From assembly GCF_013009555.1 (NCBI RefSeq), contig NZ_CP046176.1, positions 3,069,501 through 3,133,500 on the forward strand: a stretch of 64,000 bases of DNA, read 5' to 3'. Positions 9,743 to 19,402 of the stretch are shown one piece after another (within the stretch, counting starts at the first letter, position 1; every line of letters begins with the position of its first letter). The notes under the pieces were generated by a model. It was not told the origin of the DNA. It ran no database searches and saw nothing but the letters and a program-made list of their open reading frames with translations. The translations under genes were made by a program, and so were the position numbers. This DNA comes from Phocaeicola dorei (lineage in GTDB: Bacteria; Bacteroidota; Bacteroidia; Bacteroidales; Bacteroidaceae).

Positions 9743-11731
9743 TTAATATCCTATAGCTGGTTCATTAGCTATTTTACTCCAACCCGGATTTTGATAAATC
9801 GTTGAACTTTCCAAGTCATCAGGATTTGAAGAGGTAAGTGTAAAGTTGATAGCAGAAATAGGCTCTAAGTAATTGGCTGGTATCCAGGTATAACCATCGT
9901 ATAACAAGTTATTCTTTTTTACAATCTGATTAACACGCAAATAACTGCTGTTTTCTTTGTTGGATACATTAGGTTGCTTATCTGAAGCACCTTCTGGAAT
10001 CAACAAACTATTACCAGCTTCATCAACATACAATTTTTCCAGTTCGCCACCCCATAAATTAAATCCTTCAACTTGATAATTTTCTACTTGGTCCAAAGCA
10101 CGCCAACGTTTTAAATCACGCATACGGGTACCTTCACTCATTAGTTCTATGCGTCTTTCACGACGAATATTATATAAGGTGGGGTCTACTAACTGACCGG
10201 CAGAATACTTAGCCCAATCATTTTCTTTAGACAAATCGGTAGCAGCAATTGTCATATCGATATTATCAGACACACCTGCACGACTACGAATCTCCTTCCA
10301 ATACTTTATCGCTTTTGGATCCAAGCTTCCATTTTTTTCATAGCAAGCTTCAATATAATTCAAGTTAGCTTCAACAGATCTGAAAAGAAGACATCCATAC
10401 GTATTGACTGCACCAGAACCGATTACAACTTGAGCTGGATCATAAGTCAAGAATTTACGAACCGTATAACCTGTCGGGCATCTATCATTGGTCTGCTCCA
10501 ATATCTTAGGATATTTATATGTCTCATATGGATCAAGCCTTGAACAATCACTAGGAGCACCCATAAATAACTGTAAACGGTCATCTCTGTCTTTTTTAAC
10601 ATTTTCAATCGTCACGTCACCAGCATAGCCAGAATTTGGCGCATAAATAGGCAATCCATTCTTCATTAAACATGCATCTACTAAACTACGAGTATATCCT
10701 AAATCCCCTCCTCCTTTGCAAAGATAAGAACTTACACTATGAGTAACACCCTGCACAGAACTGTATGCTCTCCAAAACAAGACTTCATCTATCGGTTCCA
10801 TATCAACAGCCGAAAACATTTCAAAATAAGGATTCCAGTTATAAGGATTCGAGTCCGGATTATATATACCGGTATTTTTTGTCAATGAAATACGATCGGC
10901 TACTTGAGCAGAAGCATCCATTGCCTGTTCCAAAAACCAATCTACTTCCTTGTCTATATCAATAGAAAAGCCAGCATTATATTCTTGCTGTGCTCCCGGC
11001 CATCCCGGACCACCCGGCACACGGTCTGTACCTTTATGGTATTTCAACCAGGTAGCCTCAAACAAAGCTACACGAGACTTAAACAACAATGCCACATTTT
11101 TTGTCAATCTATTCTTACCATTATCGGTAGTCAATGACATCAATTCAATAGCTCTATCTAAATCCTCTATAATAAAACGAGCCACTTTATTACGAGGCTG
11201 TCTTTTACTTTCCTCCTTCAACACTTCTGTTTCATCAGGTAATACTTCCGTTACAATAGGAAAATCACCGAGACTTACCAATTTATTGAAATACTGGTAG
11301 GCACGCAAAAAATACATTTCTCCAATGTAATGTTTTATCATTACTCCATCGCCTTTTATACTTCCGGCCTCATACTTGGGTAATACTTGTTGGAAGAAAT
11401 AATTCGCTTTACGGATTTCTGTAAAATCCCATGCTCCTTTATCAGCAGGAGTACGTTTTTCTCCCGGTACCCACAACGCAGTAGAAGCATCCGTTGCGGC
11501 CTGGTCATCCGAATTGTTATCAGTTTTTACTAAAGAGATATCAAAATTAAGATAGGATGGAAATTTATATTGTTGAATAGAATAGGCAGCCAAATCACTT
11601 TCTGAATTAAAATAAGCATCTGGGGTTATTTTATCCAACGGTTCACAATCTAGAAAATCATTGCAGGATGTCAATACCACTGAGGTAAATAACATGGCTA
11701 CAGAAGCTACTGTATTTTTTATGTAAGACAT
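9743..11731 (-). CDS. SusD/RagB-family glycan-binding lipoprotein
   Basis: Outer-membrane surface lipoprotein that closes over a SusC partner and captures oligosaccharides for import. It has 662 aa with a signal peptide and lipobox (VVLTSC, Cys about 23), followed by NDFLDCEPLDKITPDAYF, the usual RagB/SusD N-terminus. TPR-like helices include FLRAYQYFNKL. The C-terminal signature RRERRIELMSEGTRMRDLKRW is clear. It starts 13 bp after the end of the SusC gene, the standard pairing. Glycan specificity cannot be read from the sequence. Confidence 0.95.
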   Translation of the reverse strand: MSYIKNTVASVAMLFTSVVLTSCNDFLDCEPLDKITPDAYFNSESDLAAYSIQQYKFPSYLNFDISLVKTDNNSDDQAATDASTALWVPGEKRTPADKGAWDFTEIRKANYFFQQVLPKYEAGSIKGDGVMIKHYIGEMYFLRAYQYFNKLVSLGDFPIVTEVLPDETEVLKEESKRQPRNKVARFIIEDLDRAIELMSLTTDNGKNRLTKNVALLFKSRVALFEATWLKYHKGTDRVPGGPGWPGAQQEYNAGFSIDIDKEVDWFLEQAMDASAQVADRISLTKNTGIYNPDSNPYNWNPYFEMFSAVDMEPIDEVLFWRAYSSVQGVTHSVSSYLCKGGGDLGYTRSLVDACLMKNGLPIYAPNSGYAGDVTIENVKKDRDDRLQLFMGAPSDCSRLDPYETYKYPKILEQTNDRCPTGYTVRKFLTYDPAQVVIGSGAVNTYGCLLFRSVEANLNYIEACYEKNGSLDPKAIKYWKEIRSRAGVSDNIDMTIAATDLSKENDWAKYSAGQLVDPTLYNIRRERRIELMSEGTRMRDLKRWRALDQVENYQVEGFNLWGGELEKLYVDEAGNSLLIPEGASDKQPNVSNKENSSYLRVNQIVKKNNLLYDGYTWIPANYLEPISAINFTLTSSNPDDLESSTIYQNPGWSKIANEPAIGY

Positions 11732-11744
11732 ATTGTATTTCTAT

Positions 11745-14700
11745 TTAAAAATTAACATTCAAGCCAAAAGATATCACTTTAGATAATGGATAAGTCTTTC
11801 CTGATCCCCAATCTCCGGCAGCTAGTGTTTCAGGATCAAACATACTGGCCAGGCTGGTTCCAGTCCACAAATTATCACCAGACACATATACACGGCATCT
11901 ATTAATGTGCAATTTATTAATCCATTGTTTAGGTAATGTATAACCAATCTGTAAATTCTTCAAACGGATATAAGACGCATCTTGCAGATAACGAGTTTGT
12001 ACCTGATGATTCTTGTTGCTGGTAAAGTCCGGTCTCGGATAATACCCGTTCAGATTAGCTCCCATAGGATGGCCCTCAGGACGGAAATAATCAAAATGTT
12101 CTTCCATCGCCATTGATTGCCAGATATTATTTACAGCTCCCCAAAAAACAGCACCATTAGTTCCTACAATCGGAGCATAATCTCTTTTACCTACTCCCTG
12201 AAAGAAGATAGAAACATCAAATCCTTTATAAGAAGCATCCAAAACCAATCCAAAATTATAACGGGGAGTAGAATTACCAATAATCCTTTGATCGCCCGGA
12301 TCAGCTAATGTACCTTTACCACCATCTATTTTGCCGTCACCATTTATATCAGCATACATAATATCACCGGCACCCCATTTGTTTCCTAATTGATTTTGGC
12401 CACCATTAGGTAAAGATGCCAAATGCTCTTTCATTTCTTCATCTGTTTTTGCAATACCTAATGAAGTATACCCCCAAATTTCTCCACTCATTTTTCCTGC
12501 ATACCAGTCACTGAAAGCATTTGTAGTATTGGGATATTTCACCACTTTTTGCTGGGCATCAGCCAAATTAAACTTCACTCCATAATCTACTTCTCCTATT
12601 CTATCGCGCCATGAAAGTTCTATTTCAAAACCATAAGACTTCATATCAGCATTATTTACTATAGCAGGAGCAATACCCAAAACTAAGGGTAATTGTGGAG
12701 CAGGACCTACCATATCGACAGCCTTGCGTACAAAATAGTCAAAAGAACCTGTCAATCTATTAGAGAAAGCACCAAAATCAAAACCTACATTAAAAGAACG
12801 CACACGTTCCCATGTCAATAATGTACTAACCAATGAAGGAATATCTGCCGTATTTGTTTTTCCTCCATTCACCAGCCAATTACCGGAATTGCTTTTCACG
12901 GGTAAGATTTCATAGAATGGGTACAAATTCGATGTATTTTGATTTCCCAATTCACCCCAAGAGCCTCTCAGTTTAAATTGATTGACAACTGATTCCAGCG
13001 GTTTCCAAAAATTTTCTCTGGCCACATTCCAACCTAAAGAAAATGAGGGGAAAAAGTTCCAACGCTGATCTTTCATAAAACGGGAAGTTCCATCATAACG
13101 TCCATTTACTTCCAGCAAATATTTCTCCTTATAATTATAATTCAAGCGCCCAAAGAAACCGGCAGTAGCCCAATGGTTATAACCGCCCCCCGCTACGTCC
13201 TGCTCAGTAGAAGTATCAATTGTAGGTAAATCTGGTACAATAATGCCATCACGCTGAGTACTTAAAGTCCTCACATTTTGATGCTCGGCATTAAATCCAC
13301 CCATTACTTTGAAATAATGGTCACCCAACTGGCGAGAGTAATCCGAGAAAAGATTGACTGTATAAAATTCATTCTTTGTTCCTTTTTCAATTACTCTGGA
13401 CTGACCTGGCTGCGTCGCATTAGTGATAGCTATAGCATAAGGTTCTCCATTGGCGTCATGGGCATAAACAGCTTGTCTGTCAGTATGAGTAAAATTAGTT
13501 GTAATACGCATATTGCCCTGTAAGTGAATATTCCATCCTGGCAATGGAGTGACATCCAACTGCAATTGTTGGAAGTTCTGATCCAAATCTTCCTTCATTC
13601 GTCCTCCTTCTTTTAATGGTATAATCTCACTGTTATCCGCCCAATATCCTTGTGGGTCAGTAACAAACGCATTAGGCCATTTACGCATTATTTGGTGGAA
13701 AAATAATTGATTCAAATAAGAAGGAGCTTCATAATTAGTACGAAACCATTTGGTATTATAAGAGAGACTTATGTTTTTGTTTATTTTCGCATTGATTTTC
13801 CCATTTACAGAATAACGATAATAGCTTTCGTCAGCATAATTCAACAAGCCTTCCTGATCCATAAAATTGCCGGACAGATAATAAGAAAAACGTTCCGTAC
13901 CACCACTCAAGCTCAAGCTGTGTTCCTGAGACATGGCATGGTCTTTGAAAAATACATCATACCAATCGGTATTAGCATTTGCCCAGTTGTGTGTATATGT
14001 ATTTGAAGTTGTAACCGGAATAATTTTTCCTACTTCTCCACGCTGATAAGCCAAAACATTAGCTATTTGCTCATCACTAAAATAAGCTGCCTGTCCACCA
14101 TTAGTACGTGCATCATTATAATAATGCATGAAGCGATAGGAATCCATCATATCATAATCAGTAAGAGGACTATTAAAACGAATATTAGTATTATAGCTTA
14201 CTACCGGTTTACCAGTCTTTCCTTGCTTAGTTGTAATCAAAATAACCCCAAACGGAGCGCGAGAACCATAAATAGAAGAAGCCGATGCATCTTTCAATAC
14301 AGAAATGCTTTCAATATCCAACGGATTAAGCAAGTTCATATTACCCTCTACACCATCTATCAAAATCAATGGAGAACCAGTGGAGCCTTTACCGATTGTC
14401 CCTGCACCACGAATAGATACGGAAGGAGTATTATTCAACTGTCCACCTTTAGCGTCAACCCCAAAGGTCATTCCCGGTACTAATCCCTGTAAAGCCTGAG
14501 ATACATTTTGTACAGGACGAGATTCTAAAGCCTTTTCCCCTACTTGACTGACAGCACCTGTCAAATTCACTTTTTTCTGTGTTCCATACCCTACTACTAC
14601 CACTTCATCCAACACTTCTGTATCTTCTTTTAAAGTCACAGTGACAGGGACACCTACTTTTGATTTCACAACAGACTTACTATAACCTATATATGAAATC

Positions 14701-15257
14701 TCTAAAGTAACTTCCTTATTAGAAACCACCAATTCAAAGTTTCCATCCATATCAGTCACAGTACCGTTTGTAGTCCCTTGTTCCAACACAGTAGCCCCGA
14801 TCACGCTTTCTCCCATATTGTCCACTACTTTTCCGATTACTTTAAAAGTAATCTGCTGCACAGTCTGTGTATTGTCAGCATTAGTAGTCAAGACAATCTT
14901 CTTATCCAAAATGGAATATTTCACATTTGTACCTTTAAATACCTTCTCCAGCACCTTAAAGATATCACCGTTACGGGAAGTGACTGATACACGACGATTT
15001 AAATCAATAAGCGTATTATCAAAGAAGAAATCAAATTCTGATTGTTTCTCAATTTCTTTCAAAATTTCCCCTACAGTCTTATTCTGTACCTCCACATTGA
15101 CTATAGCCTTCTGCGCATACGATTCGGATGCATGAGCCAGTCCTAGGGAACAAGCAAAGAAAAGAGTAAATAGTTTCATAGTTCTTGGGATTTTCTTCGA
15201 GGAGAGCCATAGACGATTTGGTATCCTCGAAAATTGGATACTACAATTATTTTTCAT
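11745..15257 (-). CDS. SusC-family TonB-dependent transporter with STN domain
   Basis: Outer-membrane importer of 1170 aa. After the signal peptide (FTLFFACSLGLAHA) come a secretin/TonB short N-terminal (STN) domain at about 50-125, a carboxypeptidase-regulatory-like domain at about 135-215 (VIGKVVDNMGESVIGATV), the SusC box (DEVVVVGYGTQKK), the plug (SIRGAG, LLNPLDIESISVLKDASA) and the beta-barrel ending FGLNVNF. An STN domain marks transporters that also signal through FecR-type anti-sigma factors, which fits the fecR gene upstream. The ATG at 15257 is supported by the conserved leader element that ends just before it. The frame is intact despite the decay around it. Confidence 0.95.
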   Translation of the reverse strand: MKNNCSIQFSRIPNRLWLSSKKIPRTMKLFTLFFACSLGLAHASESYAQKAIVNVEVQNKTVGEILKEIEKQSEFDFFFDNTLIDLNRRVSVTSRNGDIFKVLEKVFKGTNVKYSILDKKIVLTTNADNTQTVQQITFKVIGKVVDNMGESVIGATVLEQGTTNGTVTDMDGNFELVVSNKEVTLEISYIGYSKSVVKSKVGVPVTVTLKEDTEVLDEVVVVGYGTQKKVNLTGAVSQVGEKALESRPVQNVSQALQGLVPGMTFGVDAKGGQLNNTPSVSIRGAGTIGKGSTGSPLILIDGVEGNMNLLNPLDIESISVLKDASASSIYGSRAPFGVILITTKQGKTGKPVVSYNTNIRFNSPLTDYDMMDSYRFMHYYNDARTNGGQAAYFSDEQIANVLAYQRGEVGKIIPVTTSNTYTHNWANANTDWYDVFFKDHAMSQEHSLSLSGGTERFSYYLSGNFMDQEGLLNYADESYYRYSVNGKINAKINKNISLSYNTKWFRTNYEAPSYLNQLFFHQIMRKWPNAFVTDPQGYWADNSEIIPLKEGGRMKEDLDQNFQQLQLDVTPLPGWNIHLQGNMRITTNFTHTDRQAVYAHDANGEPYAIAITNATQPGQSRVIEKGTKNEFYTVNLFSDYSRQLGDHYFKVMGGFNAEHQNVRTLSTQRDGIIVPDLPTIDTSTEQDVAGGGYNHWATAGFFGRLNYNYKEKYLLEVNGRYDGTSRFMKDQRWNFFPSFSLGWNVARENFWKPLESVVNQFKLRGSWGELGNQNTSNLYPFYEILPVKSNSGNWLVNGGKTNTADIPSLVSTLLTWERVRSFNVGFDFGAFSNRLTGSFDYFVRKAVDMVGPAPQLPLVLGIAPAIVNNADMKSYGFEIELSWRDRIGEVDYGVKFNLADAQQKVVKYPNTTNAFSDWYAGKMSGEIWGYTSLGIAKTDEEMKEHLASLPNGGQNQLGNKWGAGDIMYADINGDGKIDGGKGTLADPGDQRIIGNSTPRYNFGLVLDASYKGFDVSIFFQGVGKRDYAPIVGTNGAVFWGAVNNIWQSMAMEEHFDYFRPEGHPMGANLNGYYPRPDFTSNKNHQVQTRYLQDASYIRLKNLQIGYTLPKQWINKLHINRCRVYVSGDNLWTGTSLASMFDPETLAAGDWGSGKTYPLSKVISFGLNVNF

Positions 15258-15263
15258 ACTTTT

Positions 15264-15316
15264 GTAATGACTTAAGTTTTAAAATTAGTTGATTAAGCTT
15301 GTCGCCAAACAAGCTT
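15264..15316 (-). promoter_or_regulatory. Leader hairpin element of susC
   Basis: Second copy of the element found at 3168-3219. The stem is AAGCTTGT/ACAAGCTT (15295-15302 with 15309-15316) and the loop CGCCAA is identical. The 3' part (minus strand, CTTAAGTCATTAC) ends just before the susC start codon, so it could control translation or transcription of susC. Confidence 0.6.
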
Positions 15317-15336
15317 TAATTTGAAAACCGATTTTC

Positions 15337-15370
15337 CATACGGGAAGATACGCCAATATTTTCCCGTATG
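15337..15370. other. Hairpin in the fecR-susC spacer
   Basis: CATACGGGAA (15337-15346) and TTCCCGTATG (15361-15370) form a perfect 10-bp stem with a 14-nt loop. A T-run follows only on the plus strand, so it is not a good terminator for the minus-strand genes. It may be an RNA-processing or attenuation structure that sets the ratio of fecR to susC. Confidence 0.5.
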
Positions 15371-15429
15371 TTTTTTGTTACTTTAAGGTGATAGTTCTTT
15401 CATATTATATTCAATTTAAGGTTATTTGA

Positions 15430-16440
15430 TTAATAAATCTCTATATGGGTCTTTTTTTGCGACGCATCCTTACCGTCTACATATTTCCAGTGTATATTGG
15501 AAGATAATTTAAAGTATTCCAGAATACGCTCCAAACGCTGACTGGTAAAAGTCCCGGTAAAAGCAGCCTTACGTGCAGGATTTTTCTGAATGAACACCAC
15601 ATTATATCGCTTTTCTAAAATCCGTAAAGCATCCTTCAAAGAAGTATTATCAAAAATAATCTTGCCGTCCTTCCATGAAGTTTCCGTTTCACCGGAAGTC
15701 TCAAGTAAACGTGCTGTACCTTTTTTTGAATCATACACAACTTTCTGACCGGGGTTTAACACAATCTGTTTTTTGCGGACACCTTCTTGGAAACTGAAGT
15801 TGATTTTACCTTTGATTAAAGTAGTAGATACCTCAGGAGACTCTTCGTAAGCCTCTATATTAAAACTGGTTCCTAACACCTCTACCTGTGAACGGTGAAC
15901 CGTAGACACAATAAAATGTTTCTCCACATCTTTAGTTACTTCAAAATACCCTTCCCCCTTCAACTCAACTTTTCTCTCCTTGCTATTCTTAAAAGAAGAA
16001 GGATATCGCAAAGAGGATTCTGAATTCAAAAAAACCACCGTACTATCGGGTAACACTACTGAAGTAGTCATTCCCGGGTTTGTCCTAGCTTCCAACATTT
16101 GTACATCTGCATCCTTTCCACCATAATGTTCTACCAAAAAAGTAGCAAGCAGTGGGAGAAATAACACGGCAGCAACACGCTGTGCCCACTTCCACCAAGC
16201 CACCTTCCTTCTTTCAGTCTTTTTACCTTTTACCTTAACTAAAGCCTTTTCTGTATTTACATTATTAATTACATGAACGGTATCAGCCGCTAAATAAAGT
16301 ATTTCCATCTGCTTTACTATCCGGCGATTTTCTTCAGACTCCTTCATCCAATCTTTTACCAGTCGCTGCTCTTCTACCGTTGCAATACCCTCACAATAAC
16401 GGGGAAGTAACAATTCTATATTCGTTTCATTATACTCCAT
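15430..16440 (-). CDS. FecR-family anti-sigma factor
   Basis: Inner-membrane anti-sigma regulator of 336 aa that in this family holds an ECF sigma factor and is relieved by a signal from an STN-containing SusC protein. An N-terminal cytoplasmic part (about 1-85) is followed by one membrane segment (AQRVAAVLFLPLLATFLVEH, about 87-106). The periplasmic FecR domain (TNPGMTTSVVLPDSTVVFLN, FEVTKD, VLGTSFNIEAY) and a C-terminal DUF4974 region follow. It lies upstream of susC with a 172-bp spacer. Its cognate sigma gene would normally sit directly upstream on the same strand. Here that place holds two pseudogenes, and the sigma gene is about 2.2 kb away and divergent. Confidence 0.93.
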   Translation of the reverse strand: MEYNETNIELLLPRYCEGIATVEEQRLVKDWMKESEENRRIVKQMEILYLAADTVHVINNVNTEKALVKVKGKKTERRKVAWWKWAQRVAAVLFLPLLATFLVEHYGGKDADVQMLEARTNPGMTTSVVLPDSTVVFLNSESSLRYPSSFKNSKERKVELKGEGYFEVTKDVEKHFIVSTVHRSQVEVLGTSFNIEAYEESPEVSTTLIKGKINFSFQEGVRKKQIVLNPGQKVVYDSKKGTARLLETSGETETSWKDGKIIFDNTSLKDALRILEKRYNVVFIQKNPARKAAFTGTFTSQRLERILEYFKLSSNIHWKYVDGKDASQKKTHIEIY

Positions 16441-16460
16441 ACGTATGTTTTTAAGTCCTT

Positions 16461-16497
16461 CTACTTATATGGCAAGCGAGAAAAACACATTCCTAAA
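16461..16497 (-). promoter_or_regulatory. Candidate ECF-sigma promoter of fecR
   Basis: On the minus strand it reads GGAAT, 16 nt, CCATATAA, about 20 bp before the fecR ATG. It matches the motif upstream of the sulfatase at 30 of 37 positions. The short leader and placement fit autoregulation of the fecR-susC-susD operon by the nearby ECF sigma factor. Confidence 0.55.
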
Positions 16498-16528
16498 CAA
16501 ATATGCATTTATTTTCAAAAATATATTT

Positions 16529-17865
16529 TCATAGAGAAACTTTTTCAGGATTTTCACGAGTTACATACCGTACAACTACTTCAGGAGCCTCTCCCACTTC
16601 TAGTTCACAAGAAAAAGATACCAGAGAAGAAGTTTCGGAAAGATAAAATGCACCCTCTACACCGATCACCTCTATTACATTATATTTTTTATCAGTTATA
16701 GCAGCATTTCCATCGAAATCATATAACAGATATTGTCCACCCTCCAACTCACACGGAAATTTAACAATACCAGCCGAAGTAGTAAACGACAGATTGGAAA
16801 CAGTCGCTTCTCCTTCCAGTTTTACTTGAATTTTACATCGCCCCGGATATTTATTTTCTCATATCCAGTCAGCTCCTTCCGGCTGACCTGGCTGAAGTTC
16901 TGTTAAATTACAATAATAAGTTTAGACACAAACAAAAGATAGAGCTGATAGTTCTTCTCATCCACCTTTTGCAAATGCCATTCGAACTGCAGATCTTTCA
17001 AACGCTGTTTTTGTTTTTCGGTGAAGACTTAAGCCTCATGTAGTATATCCTAATGTTTGATAGCTTGTAGCAATCGGTCTATTTGCCCATACCGATTTAA
17101 GATAGTGGTATTAATCATAACCGGCATCAAAACCTGCCGCCTCGGACAAAGCCCCTCCACATCCTCCAAAGTAGAACATTCAAATTCCCGGTCGACCAAT
17201 CGAATAAGAAACCATCCAAACATACGTGGAAAAAGATTCCTTTGAAAAAAATTTTGGTTCTTAATTTTATTAGCCATTTGTTCCGTACGCATAACTTCTC
17301 CCCAAGGCTCACCTCAATTCATTCTTGTGTGAATACGCCATAAATTATGATTCAAACGACTGGCGTCATTTATTAATTATAATTAAACTGAGTATAATAA
17401 CGGGGCGCAAAGCGGGAAATAGCGTATTCGTCATGCCCGGTATAGGAACATCCCTCCAATCTATCAAAAGAAATCTGACTTAAGCCGATCCTATTCATCA
17501 AATCGGCAATCCGGTCTGCCAATGTATCTTGTAAAGCTAAATCCCGGAAAAATACCTTATAGACATGATCAGATAATTTATATAAAGGAGTTTTTGAAGA
17601 ATGATCTGACGCTTTTGTCATGAAAGCTCCCCTTTTGCAATCCTTCAATAAAAAGAAGTCAGTTTCTTTTTCCATCTTGTTATATATAATAAGTTTATTG
17701 TCTATCTGAAGAGTATTCAATGATAGAGGAATTTCAAACAAATCACTTTTCTGAATGCGGATATCTGTCTAGCTTTCGGTGATATCTTCTTTTAAAGTCA
17801 GCACTCCCTACTTCTGCAAATGTTTGAAAGGAACCGGTGTCACATACGAATCATTAGCCGTTATA
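16529..17865 (-). pseudogene. C-terminal remnant of a large glycosidase-like protein
   Basis: From about 17865 leftwards, one protein can be followed through several frames: YVTPVP, SDLFEIPLSLNTLQID, LALQDTLADRIADLMNRIG, LSQISFDRLEGCSYTG, INDASRLNHNLWRIHTRMN, GEPWGEVMRTEQ, PRMFGWFLIRLVDREFECST, ALSEAAGFDAGYD, QRLKDLQFEWHLQKVDE, LTELQPGQPEGADWI and finally YLLYDFDGNAAITDK. I recognise this order from large exported Bacteroides proteins found in glycan loci, but I cannot name the family. Visible lesions are in-frame stops at 17808-17810, 17769-17771, 17314-17316 and 16859-16861, plus frameshifts near 17373, 17150 and 17110. The N-terminal half is absent. Confidence 0.75.
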
Positions 17866-18522
17866 AAATGTCCGAGTATGGAAGTTTTGATATTTTATGG
17901 TTAAACGGAGGATGGATTACAGGTGAAGATTTTCACTTGGACAGAAGATTGTCAAAAGCACGCAAGAAACACCCAGGACTCATTTCAGTAGACCGCAGCA
18001 TACGTGGTAAAAACGAAAATTACCAGACACCAGAACGCGGTATCTCCGAAACACAGCTTAACTATCCTTGGGAAAGTTGTCCACCACTAAGCAATGATTG
18101 GGGATGGACACCTAATGCTCCCTTTAAATCACCACAAAAAATTATTAATATTTTAATAGGAATCATTGCCAAAGGAGGTTGTTTATTATTAGGAGTAGGT
18201 CTGACGCCATCAAAGACGAAGTAATAAAACGTTTACATGAAACAGAAAAGCCATTTATGCCACTCGTACAACTCCTATATATAACAATGAGAATATATGG
18301 TTCACTGCAGACAAAAACGGAAAAACTTTATATGCTATTTACGCTTTATCAGAAGGAGAGGAACTTCCAGAAACAATAAATGGGCCGGCAATATTCCTAA
18401 CGGTAAAATGATTCCACTACAAGGCAATAAAAATATAAAATATACCAAAGACAAAGGTGTTCTTACCCCGTAACCTCAAAAACGAACCGATAGTATTATG
18501 CTTCAAAGTAAAAAATAATTAA
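17866..18522 (+). pseudogene. C-terminal remnant of a GH29 fucosidase
   Basis: The plus-strand text starts mid-gene at MSEYGSFDILWLNGGWITG, where the Asp of DILWLNGG corresponds to the GH29 nucleophile region. It continues through RKKHPGLISVDR, YQTPERGI, NYPWESC, NDWGWTPNAPFKSPQKI and AKGGCLLLGVG. It then breaks into three frames (near 18200, 18245 and 18380) before ending LPRNLKNEPIVLCFKVKNN. There is no N-terminal half and no signal peptide. The left end abuts the left-facing remnant at about 17865. Not functional. Confidence 0.8.
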
Positions 18523-18534
18523 ATATATTTCCTA

Positions 18535-18570
18535 TGTGCCCTTTGGGCATACATAATACCCAAGGGCACA
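18535..18570 (+). terminator. Hairpin after the GH29 remnant
   Basis: TGTGCCCTT-GGG and CCC-AAGGGCACA form a strong stem of about 12 bp with a short loop, 13 bp after the GH29 remnant stop. The T-run is weak. It is probably the old terminator of that gene and now separates it from the sigma factor gene. Confidence 0.5.
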
Positions 18571-18662
18571 CTACAAACGACTTTAATCAAGACTTCCTCT
18601 AAAATAGTATTCCATAGAATAGAATTACTGAAATACAATATATTTTTTTAGTTTTAAAAGAT

Positions 18663-18670
18663 TATATTTG
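18663..18670 (+). promoter_or_regulatory. Housekeeping -7 box before ECF sigma gene
   Basis: TATATTTG fits the Bacteroides primary-sigma -7 consensus TAnnTTTG and lies 22 bp before the sigma gene start. No clear -33 TTTG is seen at the expected distance. The sigma gene lacks the GGAAY-N16-CCATATAA motif, so it seems to be expressed from a standard promoter rather than by itself. Confidence 0.45.
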
Positions 18671-18692
18671 CACACAAATCAACCTTTAAATA

Positions 18693-19274
18693 ATGAAAAC
18701 GGAGTATAACTATGAAGACCAATCCCTATTATTAGCCATCAAAAATGGCAATGAGAAAGCATTTGATACACTTTTTAGGAAATACTATCCCATGTTATGT
18801 GCATACGGAAACAAATTCGTAGAATTAGAAGATGCAGAAGAATGTGTACAAGATGCCATGCTGTGGCTTTGGGAAAATAAAGATATGCTAGTCATTCAGT
18901 CTTCATTAAGTAATTATTTATTTTCTATTGTACATCATCGTGCTATAAACCGTATCAAACAGCAAGAAGTAAAAAGCCGGGTCGAAAACTATTTTTATGA
19001 AGAGATGCAATCCCTAATAGATGACACTAATTTTTATCTTATAGAAGAACTGACTATACGTATCCAAGAAGCAGTAGAAACACTTCCTGAATCCTATAAA
19101 GAAGCTTTCGTAATGCATCGCTTTAAAAATATGAGTTATAAAGAAATAGCAGAAATTTTAGGAGTATCACCTAAAACCATAGACTACCGCATTCAACAGG
19201 CACTAAAACAATTACGTATTGAATTAAAAGATTATTTACCCTTTTTATTGCCTCTATTGATAAAACACGTCTGA
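18693..19274 (+). CDS. ECF RNA polymerase sigma factor (PUL type)
   Basis: Alternative sigma factor of 193 aa. Region 2 (about 10-85: AFDTLFRKYYPMLCAYGNKF, DAEECVQDAMLWLWENK) and region 4 (about 130-180: ETLPESYKEAFVMHRFKNMS, YKEIAEILGVSPKTIDYRI) are complete. In Bacteroidetes such factors are released by FecR proteins when an STN-type SusC binds its glycan, and they then transcribe the locus. The FecR and SusC proteins are at 15430-16440 and 11745-15257. The gene points away from fecR and is separated from it by two pseudogenes, which is unusual for this module. It probably recognises the motif found at 3226, 5570 and 16461. Confidence 0.92.
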   Translation: MKTEYNYEDQSLLLAIKNGNEKAFDTLFRKYYPMLCAYGNKFVELEDAEECVQDAMLWLWENKDMLVIQSSLSNYLFSIVHHRAINRIKQQEVKSRVENYFYEEMQSLIDDTNFYLIEELTIRIQEAVETLPESYKEAFVMHRFKNMSYKEIAEILGVSPKTIDYRIQQALKQLRIELKDYLPFLLPLLIKHV

Positions 19275-19402
19275 ACATATACACATTCATTCTTCTCCAC
19301 CAAATAATTCTAATAATAATTTCTAAAACATAATTAGGAGTCCCATACAAATCGAGACTCCTAATAAAGTTATACAAAAGACATACTAATAAAAGTATTT
19401 CA

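Noticed and set aside
15337..15370. Rho-independent terminator between fecR and susC
   Set aside because: The T-run follows only on the plus strand, where no gene is transcribed, so it cannot be a standard terminator for these minus-strand genes.
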